A DNA stretch of 64,000 nt from Rhodosalinus sp041365695 (lineage in GTDB: Bacteria > Pseudomonadota > Alphaproteobacteria > Rhodobacterales > Rhodobacteraceae): contig NZ_JBGFSJ010000008.1 of assembly GCF_041365695.1 (NCBI RefSeq), positions 62,001 to 126,000 on the forward strand, written 5' to 3'. This document shows, one piece after another, positions 29,567 to 38,192 of this stretch. Made by a program: the position numbers and the translations under genes. The number at the start of each line of letters is the position of its first letter. Position 1 is the stretch's first letter. The notes beneath the pieces are model-generated. The model did no database searches. It was given only the letters and a program-made list of their open reading frames with translations, and had not been told where the DNA came from.

Positions 29567-30310
29567 TCAATCGGCGGCCGGCTCCACGACGGCCACGATC
29601 GGACCCATCCATCTTCCGATATCGGAGCGACCAAGCCCGGGGGCGTGCAGGCGCGAGACGTTGCCGTCGAGGTAAAGCGCCTGGGGCAGGCCCAGGCGGT
29701 CGCGGAAGAGCCGCCCGAACTCGTGAAAGGTGACGGGGCGCCCCGAGATGGCGAAGACGACGCGGTCTCCCGACTCGGTCGCGCCGACGCCGTTGCGCAC
29801 GAAGCGCGACGTGCTGTCGGCGAGAAACCTGGGGTGCAGCGCGCCGTCGATCACCAGCATGGGGCCCGATTGCGTGGCGTGGCGGCACTCCGGCCCGGTC
29901 TCGGCGAAGCGCCGGGTCTCGATCACCCGCGCGCGTGCGGCCTCTATGCACAGAACGCCGTTCGGCAGGAGCCCGAAATTGCCCGGTCCGGCCGATGTGA
30001 CGAGAGACATCGTCTGCTCGCCGTCCTCCACGTAAAGGCCGACGGGCGCGCGGTCCTGGTGATACATGCCCGCGTTCATGGCGAAGGCGAGATGCCGTCC
30101 GCGCGCGCCCAGCGCACGCTCCAGCGTCGAGAAATGCCCGTAGGGCACGCCATCCGCGCCGGCGTGAAAGAGCCTCAGCTCTTCGCGCGCCGGATCCACC
30201 TCGCAGACCGTGTAGGGAATGCCGTCATGCGTCTGATCCCGGCATTCCACGCCGTGTGCCCCGCCGGCGAGAGCCAGCGTGAAGGCGAGCGCGGCAAGGC
30301 CGCGGATCAC
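29567..30310 (-). CDS. Secreted phosphodiester glycosidase family protein (DUF2233/NAGPA domain)
   Basis: A 247-aa exported protein. The GTG start overlaps the rbfA stop by 4 nt (GTGA) and begins a signal peptide (VIRGLAALAFTLALAGGAHG, cleaved before VECR). The domain matches the NAGPA/phosphodiester alpha-GlcNAcase-like family: FAMNAGMYHQD and PVGLYVEDGE early, NGVLCIE, TQSGPMLVIDG in the middle, and the C-terminal ALYLDGNVSRLH. Known members hydrolyse glycosyl phosphodiesters or act on cell-wall glycans; the substrate here is unknown. Coupling to a ribosome factor gene is presumably an accident of compact packing. Confidence 0.85.
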   Translation of the reverse strand: MIRGLAALAFTLALAGGAHGVECRDQTHDGIPYTVCEVDPAREELRLFHAGADGVPYGHFSTLERALGARGRHLAFAMNAGMYHQDRAPVGLYVEDGEQTMSLVTSAGPGNFGLLPNGVLCIEAARARVIETRRFAETGPECRHATQSGPMLVIDGALHPRFLADSTSRFVRNGVGATESGDRVVFAISGRPVTFHEFGRLFRDRLGLPQALYLDGNVSRLHAPGLGRSDIGRWMGPIVAVVEPAAD

Positions 30311-30702
30311 TCTTCCAGATCCCGCCGCACCGAGGGCTGCTCGAAAAGGCGCCGCGTCTCGTCCATCCTGTCGAATGTCTCGTCGATCACGAAGCGCAGC
30401 TCCGGCGCGTATTTCAGCGTGAGCTCGCGCGACACGGCGCGCCGCAATTCGCCACGGTTGCGGTCGAGAAGCGCGATGGCGTCTTCCTGTCCGCGCCCGC
30501 CAAGCGGCATGACGTAGACGGTCGCCACCTTCAGGTCGGGCGAGGCCCGCACTTCCGCGACGGTCAGCGACAGCCGGTTGAGCTCCGGGTCGTGGATATC
30601 GCCACGGTTCAGAACGTCGGAAAGGGTGCGCCGGATCAGTTCCCCGACGCGAAGCTGGCGCTGGCTGGGGCCCTGTTCGGCATGATTGCGGGATCGCGAC
30701 AT
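30307..30702 (-). CDS. rbfA: Ribosome-binding factor A
   Basis: A 131-aa single-KH-fold assembly factor that binds the 30S subunit near 16S helix 1 and is needed at low temperature. The start MSRSRNHAEQGPSQRQLRVGE fits family N-termini; the in-frame extension is in the dapB upstream region. The KH core reads LTVAEVRASPDLKVATVYVMPLGG, followed by ALDRNRGELRRAVSRELTLKYAPEL. It is divergent from dapB and overlaps the downstream glycosidase by 4 nt. In many alphaproteobacteria rbfA follows infB, but here it is about 21 kb away. Confidence 0.95.
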   Translation of the reverse strand: MSRSRNHAEQGPSQRQLRVGELIRRTLSDVLNRGDIHDPELNRLSLTVAEVRASPDLKVATVYVMPLGGRGQEDAIALLDRNRGELRRAVSRELTLKYAPELRFVIDETFDRMDETRRLFEQPSVRRDLEE

Positions 30703-30787
30703 GGCCGACAGATATGCCCTCCCGCGGGCTTTGCCAAGCGGTGCCGGAGGCGCTAAGGAGGCCGCGCCTTGTCGGGAGGAATACGGG

Positions 30788-31615
30788 ATGGCCGATCTGC
30801 CGGGGATCGTGGTGACAGGCGCCTCGGGGCGCATGGGACGGATGCTGGTTCAAACGGTGCGCGACTCGGAGCGCGCGCGCCTGTCCGGCGCGGTGGAACG
30901 GCCGGGACACCCCTGGATCGGGTGCGACCTGGGCGAGGCGATGGGCGGTGCGCCCCTCGGCGTCACGGTGAGCGACGATCCGCTGGAGGCCTTCGCGTCC
31001 GCGCGCGCGGTTCTCGATTTCACCAGCCCCGACGCCACTGTCGCCTTCGCCGAGATCGCCGCGCAGGCGCGCCTCGTTCACGTGGTCGGGACCACCGGAT
31101 TCGACGACGCGCATCTCGCGAAGCTACGCGCCGCGGCGCGCCACGCGACGATGGTGCGTGCCGGCAACATGAGCCTTGGCGTCAATCTTCTGACGCTGCT
31201 GGCCCGCAGGGTCGCGGAGGCGCTCGACGACGATTACGACATCGAGATCGTCGAGGCGCACCACCGTCACAAGGCCGACGCGCCCTCGGGCACCGCGCTG
31301 ATGCTGGGCGCGGCGGCGGCAGAGGGCCGCGGGGTCGCCCTGTCGGAGGTGGCGGACCGTGCCCGCGACGGGATGACCGGTCCGCGCAGGCGCGGCGCCA
31401 TCGGATTTCACGCCGTGCGCGGCGGGGACATCGTGGGCGAGCACGAGGTGATCTTCGCCGGCGAAGGCGAACGTGTCTCGCTGCGCCACGTGGCCAGCGA
31501 CCGGTCCGTGTTCGCGCGGGGCGCGCTTCGCGCGGCGCTCTGGGGTCTGGACAAGGGGCCGGGCGAATACGACATGATCGATGTGCTGGGCTTCGCGGAG
31601 GAACGCAAAGACTGA
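30788..31615 (+). CDS. dapB: 4-hydroxy-tetrahydrodipicolinate reductase
   Basis: Second committed step of the diaminopimelate/lysine pathway, NAD(P)H-dependent. It is 275 aa. The Rossmann fingerprint is VVTGASGRMGRML. VLDFTSPDATVAFAEIA follows, then VVGTTGFD and the signature EIVEAHHRHKADAPSGTAL with catalytic His residues and Lys. GGGAGGA lies about 8 nt before the ATG. It is divergent from rbfA. dapA, the preceding enzyme of the pathway, lies 11 kb to the right. Confidence 0.97.
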   Translation: MADLPGIVVTGASGRMGRMLVQTVRDSERARLSGAVERPGHPWIGCDLGEAMGGAPLGVTVSDDPLEAFASARAVLDFTSPDATVAFAEIAAQARLVHVVGTTGFDDAHLAKLRAAARHATMVRAGNMSLGVNLLTLLARRVAEALDDDYDIEIVEAHHRHKADAPSGTALMLGAAAAEGRGVALSEVADRARDGMTGPRRRGAIGFHAVRGGDIVGEHEVIFAGEGERVSLRHVASDRSVFARGALRAALWGLDKGPGEYDMIDVLGFAEERKD

Positions 31616-31667
31616 TCCGGCCCGGCTGTAACACCGTAGTCCCCTTTAAACGAAGAGGATGCCGACC

Positions 31668-32021
31668 ATGCGTATACTTGTTGCAGCCACGCTCGCGCTC
31701 GTCCTCGGGACGCTTCCGGTCCGGGCGGATTTCGCGCAGATCACCGACCGGTCCCAGTTCATGGACCTCGTCGTGGGCAAGGAGCTCACCCGCCCGCTCG
31801 TCCGCCTCCAGGTCGAGCCCGACGGCGCCATCCGCGGCACCGGCGCGCTGCGCGAGGTCAGGGGCGCCTGGAAATGGCAGAGCGGGTTGTTCTGCCGCGA
31901 CCTCTACTGGGGCGAACGGGATCTGGGTTACAATTGCCAGACCGTCGAGATGAGCGGAAACACCGTACGCTTCACCGCCGATCAGGGGCAGGGCGACCAC
32001 GCGGATTTCCGCGTTCGCTGA
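31668..32021 (+). CDS. Small secreted hypothetical protein
   Basis: A 117-aa exported protein. The start at 31668 is preferred over an ATG 9 nt upstream because AGAGG is then 9 nt away. Residues 1-20 are a signal peptide (MRILVAATLALVLG, cleaved near VRAD). The mature part has the pattern FMDLVVGKELTR, VEPDGAIRGTGALREVRGAWKW, GLFCRDLYWGERDLGYNCQTVE, with two Cys that may form a disulfide. Small periplasmic proteins of this kind occur in Rhodobacteraceae, but I do not know a function. It converges on the GAPDH-like gene, 6 nt between stops. Confidence 0.8.
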   Translation: MRILVAATLALVLGTLPVRADFAQITDRSQFMDLVVGKELTRPLVRLQVEPDGAIRGTGALREVRGAWKWQSGLFCRDLYWGERDLGYNCQTVEMSGNTVRFTADQGQGDHADFRVR

Positions 32022-32027
32022 GGGTCG

Positions 32028-33023
32028 TCACCCCTCGGCCGCCATCCGGCGTGCCATGTCCAGCATCCGGCAAGAGAAGCCCCACTCGTTGTCGTACCAC
32101 CCGAAGAGCCGGGTCAGATCGCCGGCGACGGACGTGCCCGGCCCGCTCATGATGATGGACTCGCACCGTCCGCGCAGGTCGGTGGAGACGAGTGGCGCCT
32201 CGATCCAGCCGAAGACATCTGAGCCTTCGGCCGCATCCCGCAGCGCCGCGTTGACGTCCTCGGGCGGGGCCGGACGTCTCAGTCTTACCGTCAGGTCGAT
32301 GGACGAGACGCTCGCCGTGGGCACACGCAGCGCCCGCGCCTCCACCCGGCCCCGGAGGGACGGCAGCACCTCGCCGATGAGCGCGCCCGCGCTTGTCGTG
32401 GTGGGGACCATCGACAGCGCGGCGGCACGTGAGCGTTCCGGCGTGCCGCGGGGCTTGTCCACGGTGGGCTGGCTGCCCGTGTAGCAGTGCACCGTGGTCA
32501 TCTGCCCGCTCTCCACGCCCCAGGTTCCGTCGAGGAGCCGCAGCAGCGGGGCGAGCGCGTTCGTCGTGCAGGACGTGTTGGAGACGACGGGCTGCCCGGC
32601 CAGCCGCTCGTCGTTGGCACCCAGCACGAGCGTGACGTCCGCCGCGGGCGACGGACCCGAGATCAGCACCCGCCGCGCCCCGGCATCGAGGCCCGCCTCG
32701 GCCACGGGCCGGGATGTGGCAAGCCCTGTGCATTCCAGCACCACGTCGACGCCGGACAGGTCGAGCGCGCGCAGATCCTCCGCCTGGTGCAGCGGGACGC
32801 TGTGGCGGCCGGCCTGCAAGGCGCCGTTGCGGGCCGTCACCGGCTCGGGCCATGGCCCGAAGACACTGTCATATCCGAAAAGATAGGCCATGAGATCGGG
32901 CTCGGCGATGTCGTTCACCAGGACAAGCTCGATGTCGCGCGCCTCCGACAGGATCAGGCGCATGAGCGTGCGCCCGATGCGCCCGAAGCCGTTGATCGCT
33001 ACCCGAACGGGTCTGCCTGTCAT
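32028..33023 (-). CDS. gap: Glyceraldehyde-3-phosphate dehydrogenase-like protein (type I)
   Basis: A 331-aa GAPDH-family enzyme. It keeps the NAD-binding NGFGRIGRTLMR, the catalytic Cys152 in SNTSCTTNALAP, the catalytic His179 in TVHCYTGSQ, PTTTSAG, and the C-terminal WYDNEWGFSCRMLD. Several normally invariant spots differ: YDSVFGPW instead of YDSTHG-F, the second Cys of the active-site motif is Ala, and VNDIAE suggests Asn at the NAD/NADP-discriminating position. It is probably a secondary GAPDH paralogue or a related phosphorylating dehydrogenase such as erythrose-4-phosphate dehydrogenase. The start at 33023 has GAGG 9 nt upstream. No glycolytic neighbour is present. Confidence 0.82.
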   Translation of the reverse strand: MTGRPVRVAINGFGRIGRTLMRLILSEARDIELVLVNDIAEPDLMAYLFGYDSVFGPWPEPVTARNGALQAGRHSVPLHQAEDLRALDLSGVDVVLECTGLATSRPVAEAGLDAGARRVLISGPSPAADVTLVLGANDERLAGQPVVSNTSCTTNALAPLLRLLDGTWGVESGQMTTVHCYTGSQPTVDKPRGTPERSRAAALSMVPTTTSAGALIGEVLPSLRGRVEARALRVPTASVSSIDLTVRLRRPAPPEDVNAALRDAAEGSDVFGWIEAPLVSTDLRGRCESIIMSGPGTSVAGDLTRLFGWYDNEWGFSCRMLDMARRMAAEG

Positions 33024-33109
33024 TTCCGTCATCCTCGCCGCGTCGTCGAAACGCTCGCTATCAGAGCGGCGCGCGCGCGCCCAGCCCTGCACGCGCCGGG
33101 CGGAACGTT

Positions 33110-33313
33110 TCAGAAGTCGATCGCCAGCCCCTTGCGCTCCCAGTCGCCGTAGCGCACGGGCTCGGGGCCGTCGCGGCCCCCGAGTTCGGGCGGAAGCTCC
33201 AGGGATTTCGCCTTTCGGCGGCGCTCCTCGGCCTCGGCCAGGGCGCGCTGCGCGGCGGGCGGAAGGTCGCGCCGCGCGTGGTCTGCGGGTGTTTCGGGCG
33301 TGTCGTCGGCCAT
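33110..33313 (-). CDS. DUF1674 protein, SDHAF4-like
   Basis: A 67-aa protein ending in the family motif: ELGGRDGPEPVRYGDWERKG, then LAIDF. This is the DUF1674/SDHAF4 signature. The mitochondrial homologue helps mature the flavinated subunit of succinate dehydrogenase, so a role in SDH assembly is likely but inferred. The N-terminal half is charged and Ala-rich, probably a helix. The start MADDTPETP has GAGGGA 7-8 nt upstream. It is divergent from rsmB, as is usual in alphaproteobacteria. Confidence 0.88.
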   Translation of the reverse strand: MADDTPETPADHARRDLPPAAQRALAEAEERRRKAKSLELPPELGGRDGPEPVRYGDWERKGLAIDF

Positions 33314-33379
33314 CTTCTTCCCTCGCGGTCTCGCCGCTGATATAGACCGCGCCTTCGCCACCGCCAAGCCGAGGCCCCC

Positions 33380-34681
33380 ATGACAGCCACCGCGCCCGAT
33401 CCCGTCGCGCCCGATCCGGGGCACGGACGCGCCGCCCGGCGCGGCGCGCTCGCGCTGCTCGACGCCGTGACCGGCGAGGCGCAGACGCTGTCCGAGGCCG
33501 ATGGCCGCATCGCGCAGCTTGCGCCGCCCGATCGCGCGCGTGCGCTTCGTCTCGCCCGCGACACGCTGCGCGGGCTTGCCCGGGCCGACGCGCTGCTTGC
33601 GCCGCATCTGCGCCGCGCGCCGCCCCGGATCGTACGCAACGCGCTTCGGCTCGGCACGACGGAACTTGCCAGGGGGGCGGCCGCGCATGGCGCGGTGAAC
33701 GACTGGGTGACGATCGTGGGCACGCTGGGCCGCAAGGCCGCGCCCGCACGCGGGATGGTGAACGCCGTGCTGCGCAAGATGGCGACCGAGGCGCCGGGCC
33801 GCTGGGACGCGCTGCCCGTGCCCGAGCTGCCGGCATGGCTTCGCGATCCGCTTCTGGACGCATGGGGCGCCGACGCGGTGGCGGCGATGGAGGCCGCGCA
33901 TCTCGCCGGCGCGCCGCTCGACCTGACGGCGCGGGGCGATCCGCGCGATCTGGCCGCGCGGCTCGCCGCGGAGCTGCTGCCCACCGGCTCGGTGCGGGTG
34001 TCGGGCAACACCCGGGTGTCGGCCGTGCCCGGCTACGCGGAAGGCGACTGGTGGATTCAGGACGCGGCGGCCGCGCTGCCGGTCCGCCTTCTCGCGCCCC
34101 GGCCCGGCGAGCGGGTGCTGGACCTCTGCGCCGCGCCGGGGGGCAAGGCGCTTCAGCTTGCCGCGGCCGGGGCCGAGGTGACCGCGGTCGACATGTCGCC
34201 AGAGCGCCTCGCGCGGGTGGCCAGCAACCTCGCGCGTACCGGTCTGTCGGCCACGCTCTGCGCCGAAGACGCGCGCGCCCACGCCGGCGGACCCTACGAC
34301 GCGGTGCTTGTGGACGCGCCCTGTTCGGCCACGGGCACGATCCGCCGCCATCCCGACCTGCCCCATGTGCGGGACGGCTCGGGCATCGACGCGCTCGTCG
34401 CGCTTCAGGCCGAGATGCTGGATCACGCCCTGACCCGGCTCGCCCCCGGGGGCCGCCTCGTCTTCTGCACCTGTTCGCTTCTGCCCGAAGAGGGCGAGGG
34501 GCAGGTCACCGCGGCCCTCGCCCGTCATCCCGGGCTGGTCGCGGACCGGGCGGCGCTGGATCGCCCGGGCCTCGACCCGGCCTGGCGAAGCGCCGAGGGC
34601 GGGCTGCGTCTGCGCCCCGACTACTGGGCGGCGTCGGGCGGCATGGACGGGTTCTACATGGCAGTGCTGCGCCGCGCCTGA
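33380..34681 (+). CDS. rsmB: 16S rRNA m5C967 methyltransferase, RsmB/NOP family
   Basis: A 433-aa RNA cytosine-C5 methyltransferase. Residues about 18-140 are the NusB-like RNA-binding domain (RRGALALLDAVTGEAQTLSEA). The SAM domain has VLDLCAAPGGKALQLA, the catalytic motif VDAPCSATGTIRRHPD and the second Cys in FCTCSLLPEEGEGQV. The presence of the NusB-like domain supports RsmB over other NOP2/Sun members; the target C967 of 16S rRNA follows from the family. It starts the plus-strand run to the M16 peptidases. Confidence 0.9.
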   Translation: MTATAPDPVAPDPGHGRAARRGALALLDAVTGEAQTLSEADGRIAQLAPPDRARALRLARDTLRGLARADALLAPHLRRAPPRIVRNALRLGTTELARGAAAHGAVNDWVTIVGTLGRKAAPARGMVNAVLRKMATEAPGRWDALPVPELPAWLRDPLLDAWGADAVAAMEAAHLAGAPLDLTARGDPRDLAARLAAELLPTGSVRVSGNTRVSAVPGYAEGDWWIQDAAAALPVRLLAPRPGERVLDLCAAPGGKALQLAAAGAEVTAVDMSPERLARVASNLARTGLSATLCAEDARAHAGGPYDAVLVDAPCSATGTIRRHPDLPHVRDGSGIDALVALQAEMLDHALTRLAPGGRLVFCTCSLLPEEGEGQVTAALARHPGLVADRAALDRPGLDPAWRSAEGGLRLRPDYWAASGGMDGFYMAVLRRA

Positions 34682-34786
34682 CAGGCACGCGCCTTGCGCG
34701 TCGCCGAAGGTGACTTGGCCTTTCCACGCGCCTATACTGCGCACGATCGCGCACGCCCGAGAGGCGCGGAACCGGGGCAGATCGGA

Positions 34787-36538
34787 ATGGCAGACGGGCA
34801 GGGCTGGCCGGCGCGCAGCGCGCGCCTTCTGGACGGCTGGGCGGCGTGGCGCGCGGCCCGGGCACGGCCGGCCACGGGGTTCCGCACCCCGCCCGAGCCG
34901 CGCACCTTCGGGCTTGTCGCGCGCGGGCGGCAGCTTCTCGCGGGGAACCTGATGTTCGCGGGCCATCTCGTCGAAACGCCGCCCGGCACCCGGCCCTGGG
35001 GCATCGCGCCCCCCGACCCCGCCTTCACGGCCGAGTTGCACGGGTTCGGCTGGCTCGATGACCTGGCCGCGGTAGGCACCGCCCCGGCGCGCTCACTGGC
35101 GCAGGACTGGCTCTGGGACTGGATCGGGCGCTACGGGGCCGGGCGCGGCCCGGGATGGACGGCGGACCTCGCGGGGCGGCGCCTCACGCGCTGGATAGAG
35201 CACGCGCTCTTCCTGACGATGGGGCGGGACGCGGCGACGCAGGCGGCGTTCTTTCGCGCCCTCGCCGTGCAGGCCGCCTTCGCCGCCCGGCGCTGGCGCG
35301 CCGCCCCTCCCGGGCTGGAGCGTTTCGAGGCCGTGTCGGGCGTCGTTCTGGCCGGGCTCATGCTGGAGGGGCTGGAGCACCGGCTCGACGCCGGCCTCGC
35401 CGCGCTCGAGAGGGTTTGCCGCGACGAGATCGACGCGGGCGGCGCGATTCCCACGCGCAACCCCGAAGAGCTGATGGAGGTGCTGACGCTTCTCACCTGG
35501 ATCGTCGCTGTGCTGCGCGACGCGGGCCGCGATCCGGGGCCGGAGCTGGCCGCGGCGATCGCGCGGGTGGCCCCGACGCTGCGCGGTCTGCGCCATGCCG
35601 ACGGCGGCCTGCCGCGCTTTCACGGTGGCGGGCGGGGGGTGGAGGGCCGGCTGGACCAGGCGCTCGCGGCGACGGACGCGCGGCGCAGGCCGCCCGCGGG
35701 GCTCGCCATGGGATATGCGCGGCTGCGCGCCGGCCGCACGACCCTGATCGTGGACGCGGCCCGCCCGCCCGGGGGCCGCGGCTCTTTCGACGCCCATGCC
35801 TCGACCCTCGCCTTCGAACTGACCTCCGGACGCCGGCCCGTCATCGTCAACTGCGGCGCGGGGGGCAGCTTCGGCGCGGAGTGGCGGCGGGCGGGCCGCG
35901 CCACGCCCTCCCATTCCACGCTTTGCCTCGAAGGCCGGTCGAGCGCACGGCTCGGAAAGCCCGTGCTCGTGGCGGGCATGCGGCGCGAGATGCTTGAAGC
36001 GGCGCCCACCGACGTCCCGGCGGACCTCGACCGGGACGCCGAGGCGCATCGTTTCGAGGGCGCGCATGACGGGTACCGCCCGGGCTGGGGAGTGACCCAT
36101 GCGCGGATGCTGGCCCTGTCGCTCGACGGGCGCGGGCTTTCGGGCGAGGATCTGCTGCTCGCGCTCGAAGCCCACGACAAGCGACGCTTCGATGCCGCGC
36201 TCGACGCCGCCAGGCTGCGCGGCCTGCCCTACCAGATCCGGTTCCACCTGCACCCGGAGGTGGACGCCGAGCTCGACATGGGGGGGGCCGCGGTCTCGCT
36301 CGCAGCGCCCTCGGGAGAGATCTGGGTGTTTCGCCACGACGGCGCGGCGCGGCTGTCGCTCGAACGGGGCGTCTACCTCGAGCGTGGCCGGTTGCGGCCG
36401 CGCGCCGCGCAACAGATCGTTTTGTCCGGCCGCGCTTTCGAGTATGCGACGCGCGTGCGATGGTCCGTGGCCAAGACCCAGGAGACCGCGACGGCTGTCC
36501 GCGACCTGGTCCACGCCATGCCCGAATACGAACCCTGA
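34787..36538 (+). CDS. Heparinase II/III family protein
   Basis: A 583-aa protein with an alpha-helical N-terminal part (about 1-330, helical toroid of the alginate lyase/heparinase type) and a C-terminal beta-sandwich. The sandwich contains DAHASTLAFELTSGRRPVIVNCG, GRATPSHSTLCLEG, and HDGYRPGWGVTHARMLALS, the Heparinase II/III-like signature with conserved His and Tyr. There is no signal peptide, so it may act in the cytoplasm, unlike true polysaccharide lyases. The substrate is unknown; a polysaccharide or cell-wall uronate is possible. The start MADGQGWP has CGGA just upstream. It sits between rsmB and purH on the same strand. Confidence 0.85.
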   Translation: MADGQGWPARSARLLDGWAAWRAARARPATGFRTPPEPRTFGLVARGRQLLAGNLMFAGHLVETPPGTRPWGIAPPDPAFTAELHGFGWLDDLAAVGTAPARSLAQDWLWDWIGRYGAGRGPGWTADLAGRRLTRWIEHALFLTMGRDAATQAAFFRALAVQAAFAARRWRAAPPGLERFEAVSGVVLAGLMLEGLEHRLDAGLAALERVCRDEIDAGGAIPTRNPEELMEVLTLLTWIVAVLRDAGRDPGPELAAAIARVAPTLRGLRHADGGLPRFHGGGRGVEGRLDQALAATDARRRPPAGLAMGYARLRAGRTTLIVDAARPPGGRGSFDAHASTLAFELTSGRRPVIVNCGAGGSFGAEWRRAGRATPSHSTLCLEGRSSARLGKPVLVAGMRREMLEAAPTDVPADLDRDAEAHRFEGAHDGYRPGWGVTHARMLALSLDGRGLSGEDLLLALEAHDKRRFDAALDAARLRGLPYQIRFHLHPEVDAELDMGGAAVSLAAPSGEIWVFRHDGAARLSLERGVYLERGRLRPRAAQQIVLSGRAFEYATRVRWSVAKTQETATAVRDLVHAMPEYEP

Positions 36539-36572
36539 GACCCGTTTTCCCGACAGGAAAGGCCCCCAGCCC

Positions 36573-38162
36573 ATGCCCGATCTCGTTCCCGTCCGCCGCG
36601 CGCTGCTGTCCGTCTCCGACAAGACAGGCCTCGCGGAGCTCGGAAAGGCGCTCGCGGCACGGGGCGTCGAGCTCGTGTCCACCGGCGGCAGCGCGGCGAC
36701 GCTGCGGCAGGCGGGGCTTGCCGTGCGGGACGTGTCCGACCTCACCGGTTTCGCCGAGATGATGGACGGGCGCGTCAAGACGCTGCACCCGGCGGTGCAT
36801 GGCGGGCTTCTCGCGCTGCGCGACGTGCCGGAGCACCGCGCCGCGATGGAGGAGCACGACATCGCGCCCATCGACCTGCTGGTGGTCAACCTCTACCCGT
36901 TCGAGGAGACGGTGGCCCGCGGCGCAGGCTACAACGAGACGATCGAGAACATCGACATCGGCGGCCCTGCGATGATCCGCGCCGCGGCGAAGAACCACGC
37001 CCATGTGGCGACCGTCGTGGACGTCGAGGACTACCCGGCGCTCCTGGCAGAACTCGACGGGAATGACGGCGCCACGCGGTACCCGTTCCGCCAGCGCCTC
37101 GCGCTGACCGCCTACGGCCGCACCGGCGCTTACGACGCGGCGGTGTCGGGCTGGCTGGCCGGGGCGCTGGAGGAAGACGCCCCGCGGCGCCGGGTCTTCG
37201 CGGGCAGGCTCGCCCAGACGCTGCGCTACGGCGAGAACCCGCACCAGCGCGCGGCCTTCTACGGCGACGGCTCCCACCGCCCGGGCGTGGCCGCCGCCGA
37301 GCAGCTTCAGGGCAAGGAACTCAGCTACAACAACATCAACGACACCGACGCGGCGGCCGAGCTCTGCGCGGAATTCATGCCGCGCGACGGGGCCGCCTGC
37401 GTGATCGTGAAGCACGCGAACCCCTGCGGCGTGGCGCGCGGGGAGACGCTCCGCGAGGCGTATCTGCGCGCGCGCGACTGCGACCGCACCAGCGCCTTCG
37501 GCGGCATCGTGGCGCTCAACACGCGGCTGGACGCCGGGACCGCCGAGGCGATTCTCGAGCTTTTCACCGAGGTCGTCATCGCGCCCGCCATCGATCAGGC
37601 GGCGCGGGATCTTTTCGCGACGAAGCCCAATCTGCGCCTGCTGCTCGCGCATGGGCTGGCCGACCCCGCGGAGGCGGGCCTCGCCGTGCGGCAGGTGTCG
37701 GGCGGCTGGCTCGTGCAGGACCGCGACGCCGCGGTCGTGCGGCAGGAGGATCTGCGGGTCGTGACGAAACGCGCGCCCGGCGAGGGCGAGATGCGCGACA
37801 TGCTCTTCGCGTGGACGGTGGCCAAGCACGTGAAGTCCAACGCCATCGTCTACGCGAAAGGCGGCGCGACGGTGGGCATCGGCGCGGGGCAGATGAGCCG
37901 CGTGGACAGCACCCGCATCGCCGCGCGAAAGGCCGCCGACATGGCCGAGACGCTGGGCCTGTCCGTTCTGCCGACGCAGGGATCGGCCGTGGCCTCGGAC
38001 GCGTTCTTTCCCTTCGCCGACGGCGTGCTGGCCGCGGCGGAGGCCGGGGCGACCGCGCTCATCCAGCCGGGCGGTTCGATGCGCGACGACGAGGTGATCG
38101 CGGCCGCCGACGAGGCCGGGCTTGCCATGGTCTTCACCGGCCAGCGCCACTTCCGTCACTGA
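36573..38162 (+). CDS. purH: Bifunctional AICAR formyltransferase / IMP cyclohydrolase
   Basis: Last two steps of de novo purine synthesis. It is 529 aa, the normal size. The N-terminal cyclohydrolase domain (about 1-190) begins with RRALLSVSDKTGLAELGKAL and has VKTLHPAVHGGLLA and NLYPFEETV. The C-terminal transformylase domain has LRYGENPHQRAAFY, QGKELSYNNINDTDAA, the catalytic VKHANPCG, SAFGGIVALN and SDAFFPFADGV. GGAAAGG lies about 9 nt before the ATG. It is 31 nt upstream of lspA. Confidence 0.98.
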   Translation: MPDLVPVRRALLSVSDKTGLAELGKALAARGVELVSTGGSAATLRQAGLAVRDVSDLTGFAEMMDGRVKTLHPAVHGGLLALRDVPEHRAAMEEHDIAPIDLLVVNLYPFEETVARGAGYNETIENIDIGGPAMIRAAAKNHAHVATVVDVEDYPALLAELDGNDGATRYPFRQRLALTAYGRTGAYDAAVSGWLAGALEEDAPRRRVFAGRLAQTLRYGENPHQRAAFYGDGSHRPGVAAAEQLQGKELSYNNINDTDAAAELCAEFMPRDGAACVIVKHANPCGVARGETLREAYLRARDCDRTSAFGGIVALNTRLDAGTAEAILELFTEVVIAPAIDQAARDLFATKPNLRLLLAHGLADPAEAGLAVRQVSGGWLVQDRDAAVVRQEDLRVVTKRAPGEGEMRDMLFAWTVAKHVKSNAIVYAKGGATVGIGAGQMSRVDSTRIAARKAADMAETLGLSVLPTQGSAVASDAFFPFADGVLAAAEAGATALIQPGGSMRDDEVIAAADEAGLAMVFTGQRHFRH

Positions 38163-38192
38163 ATGGCCGGCATAGTCCCGAAAGGAGCCCCG

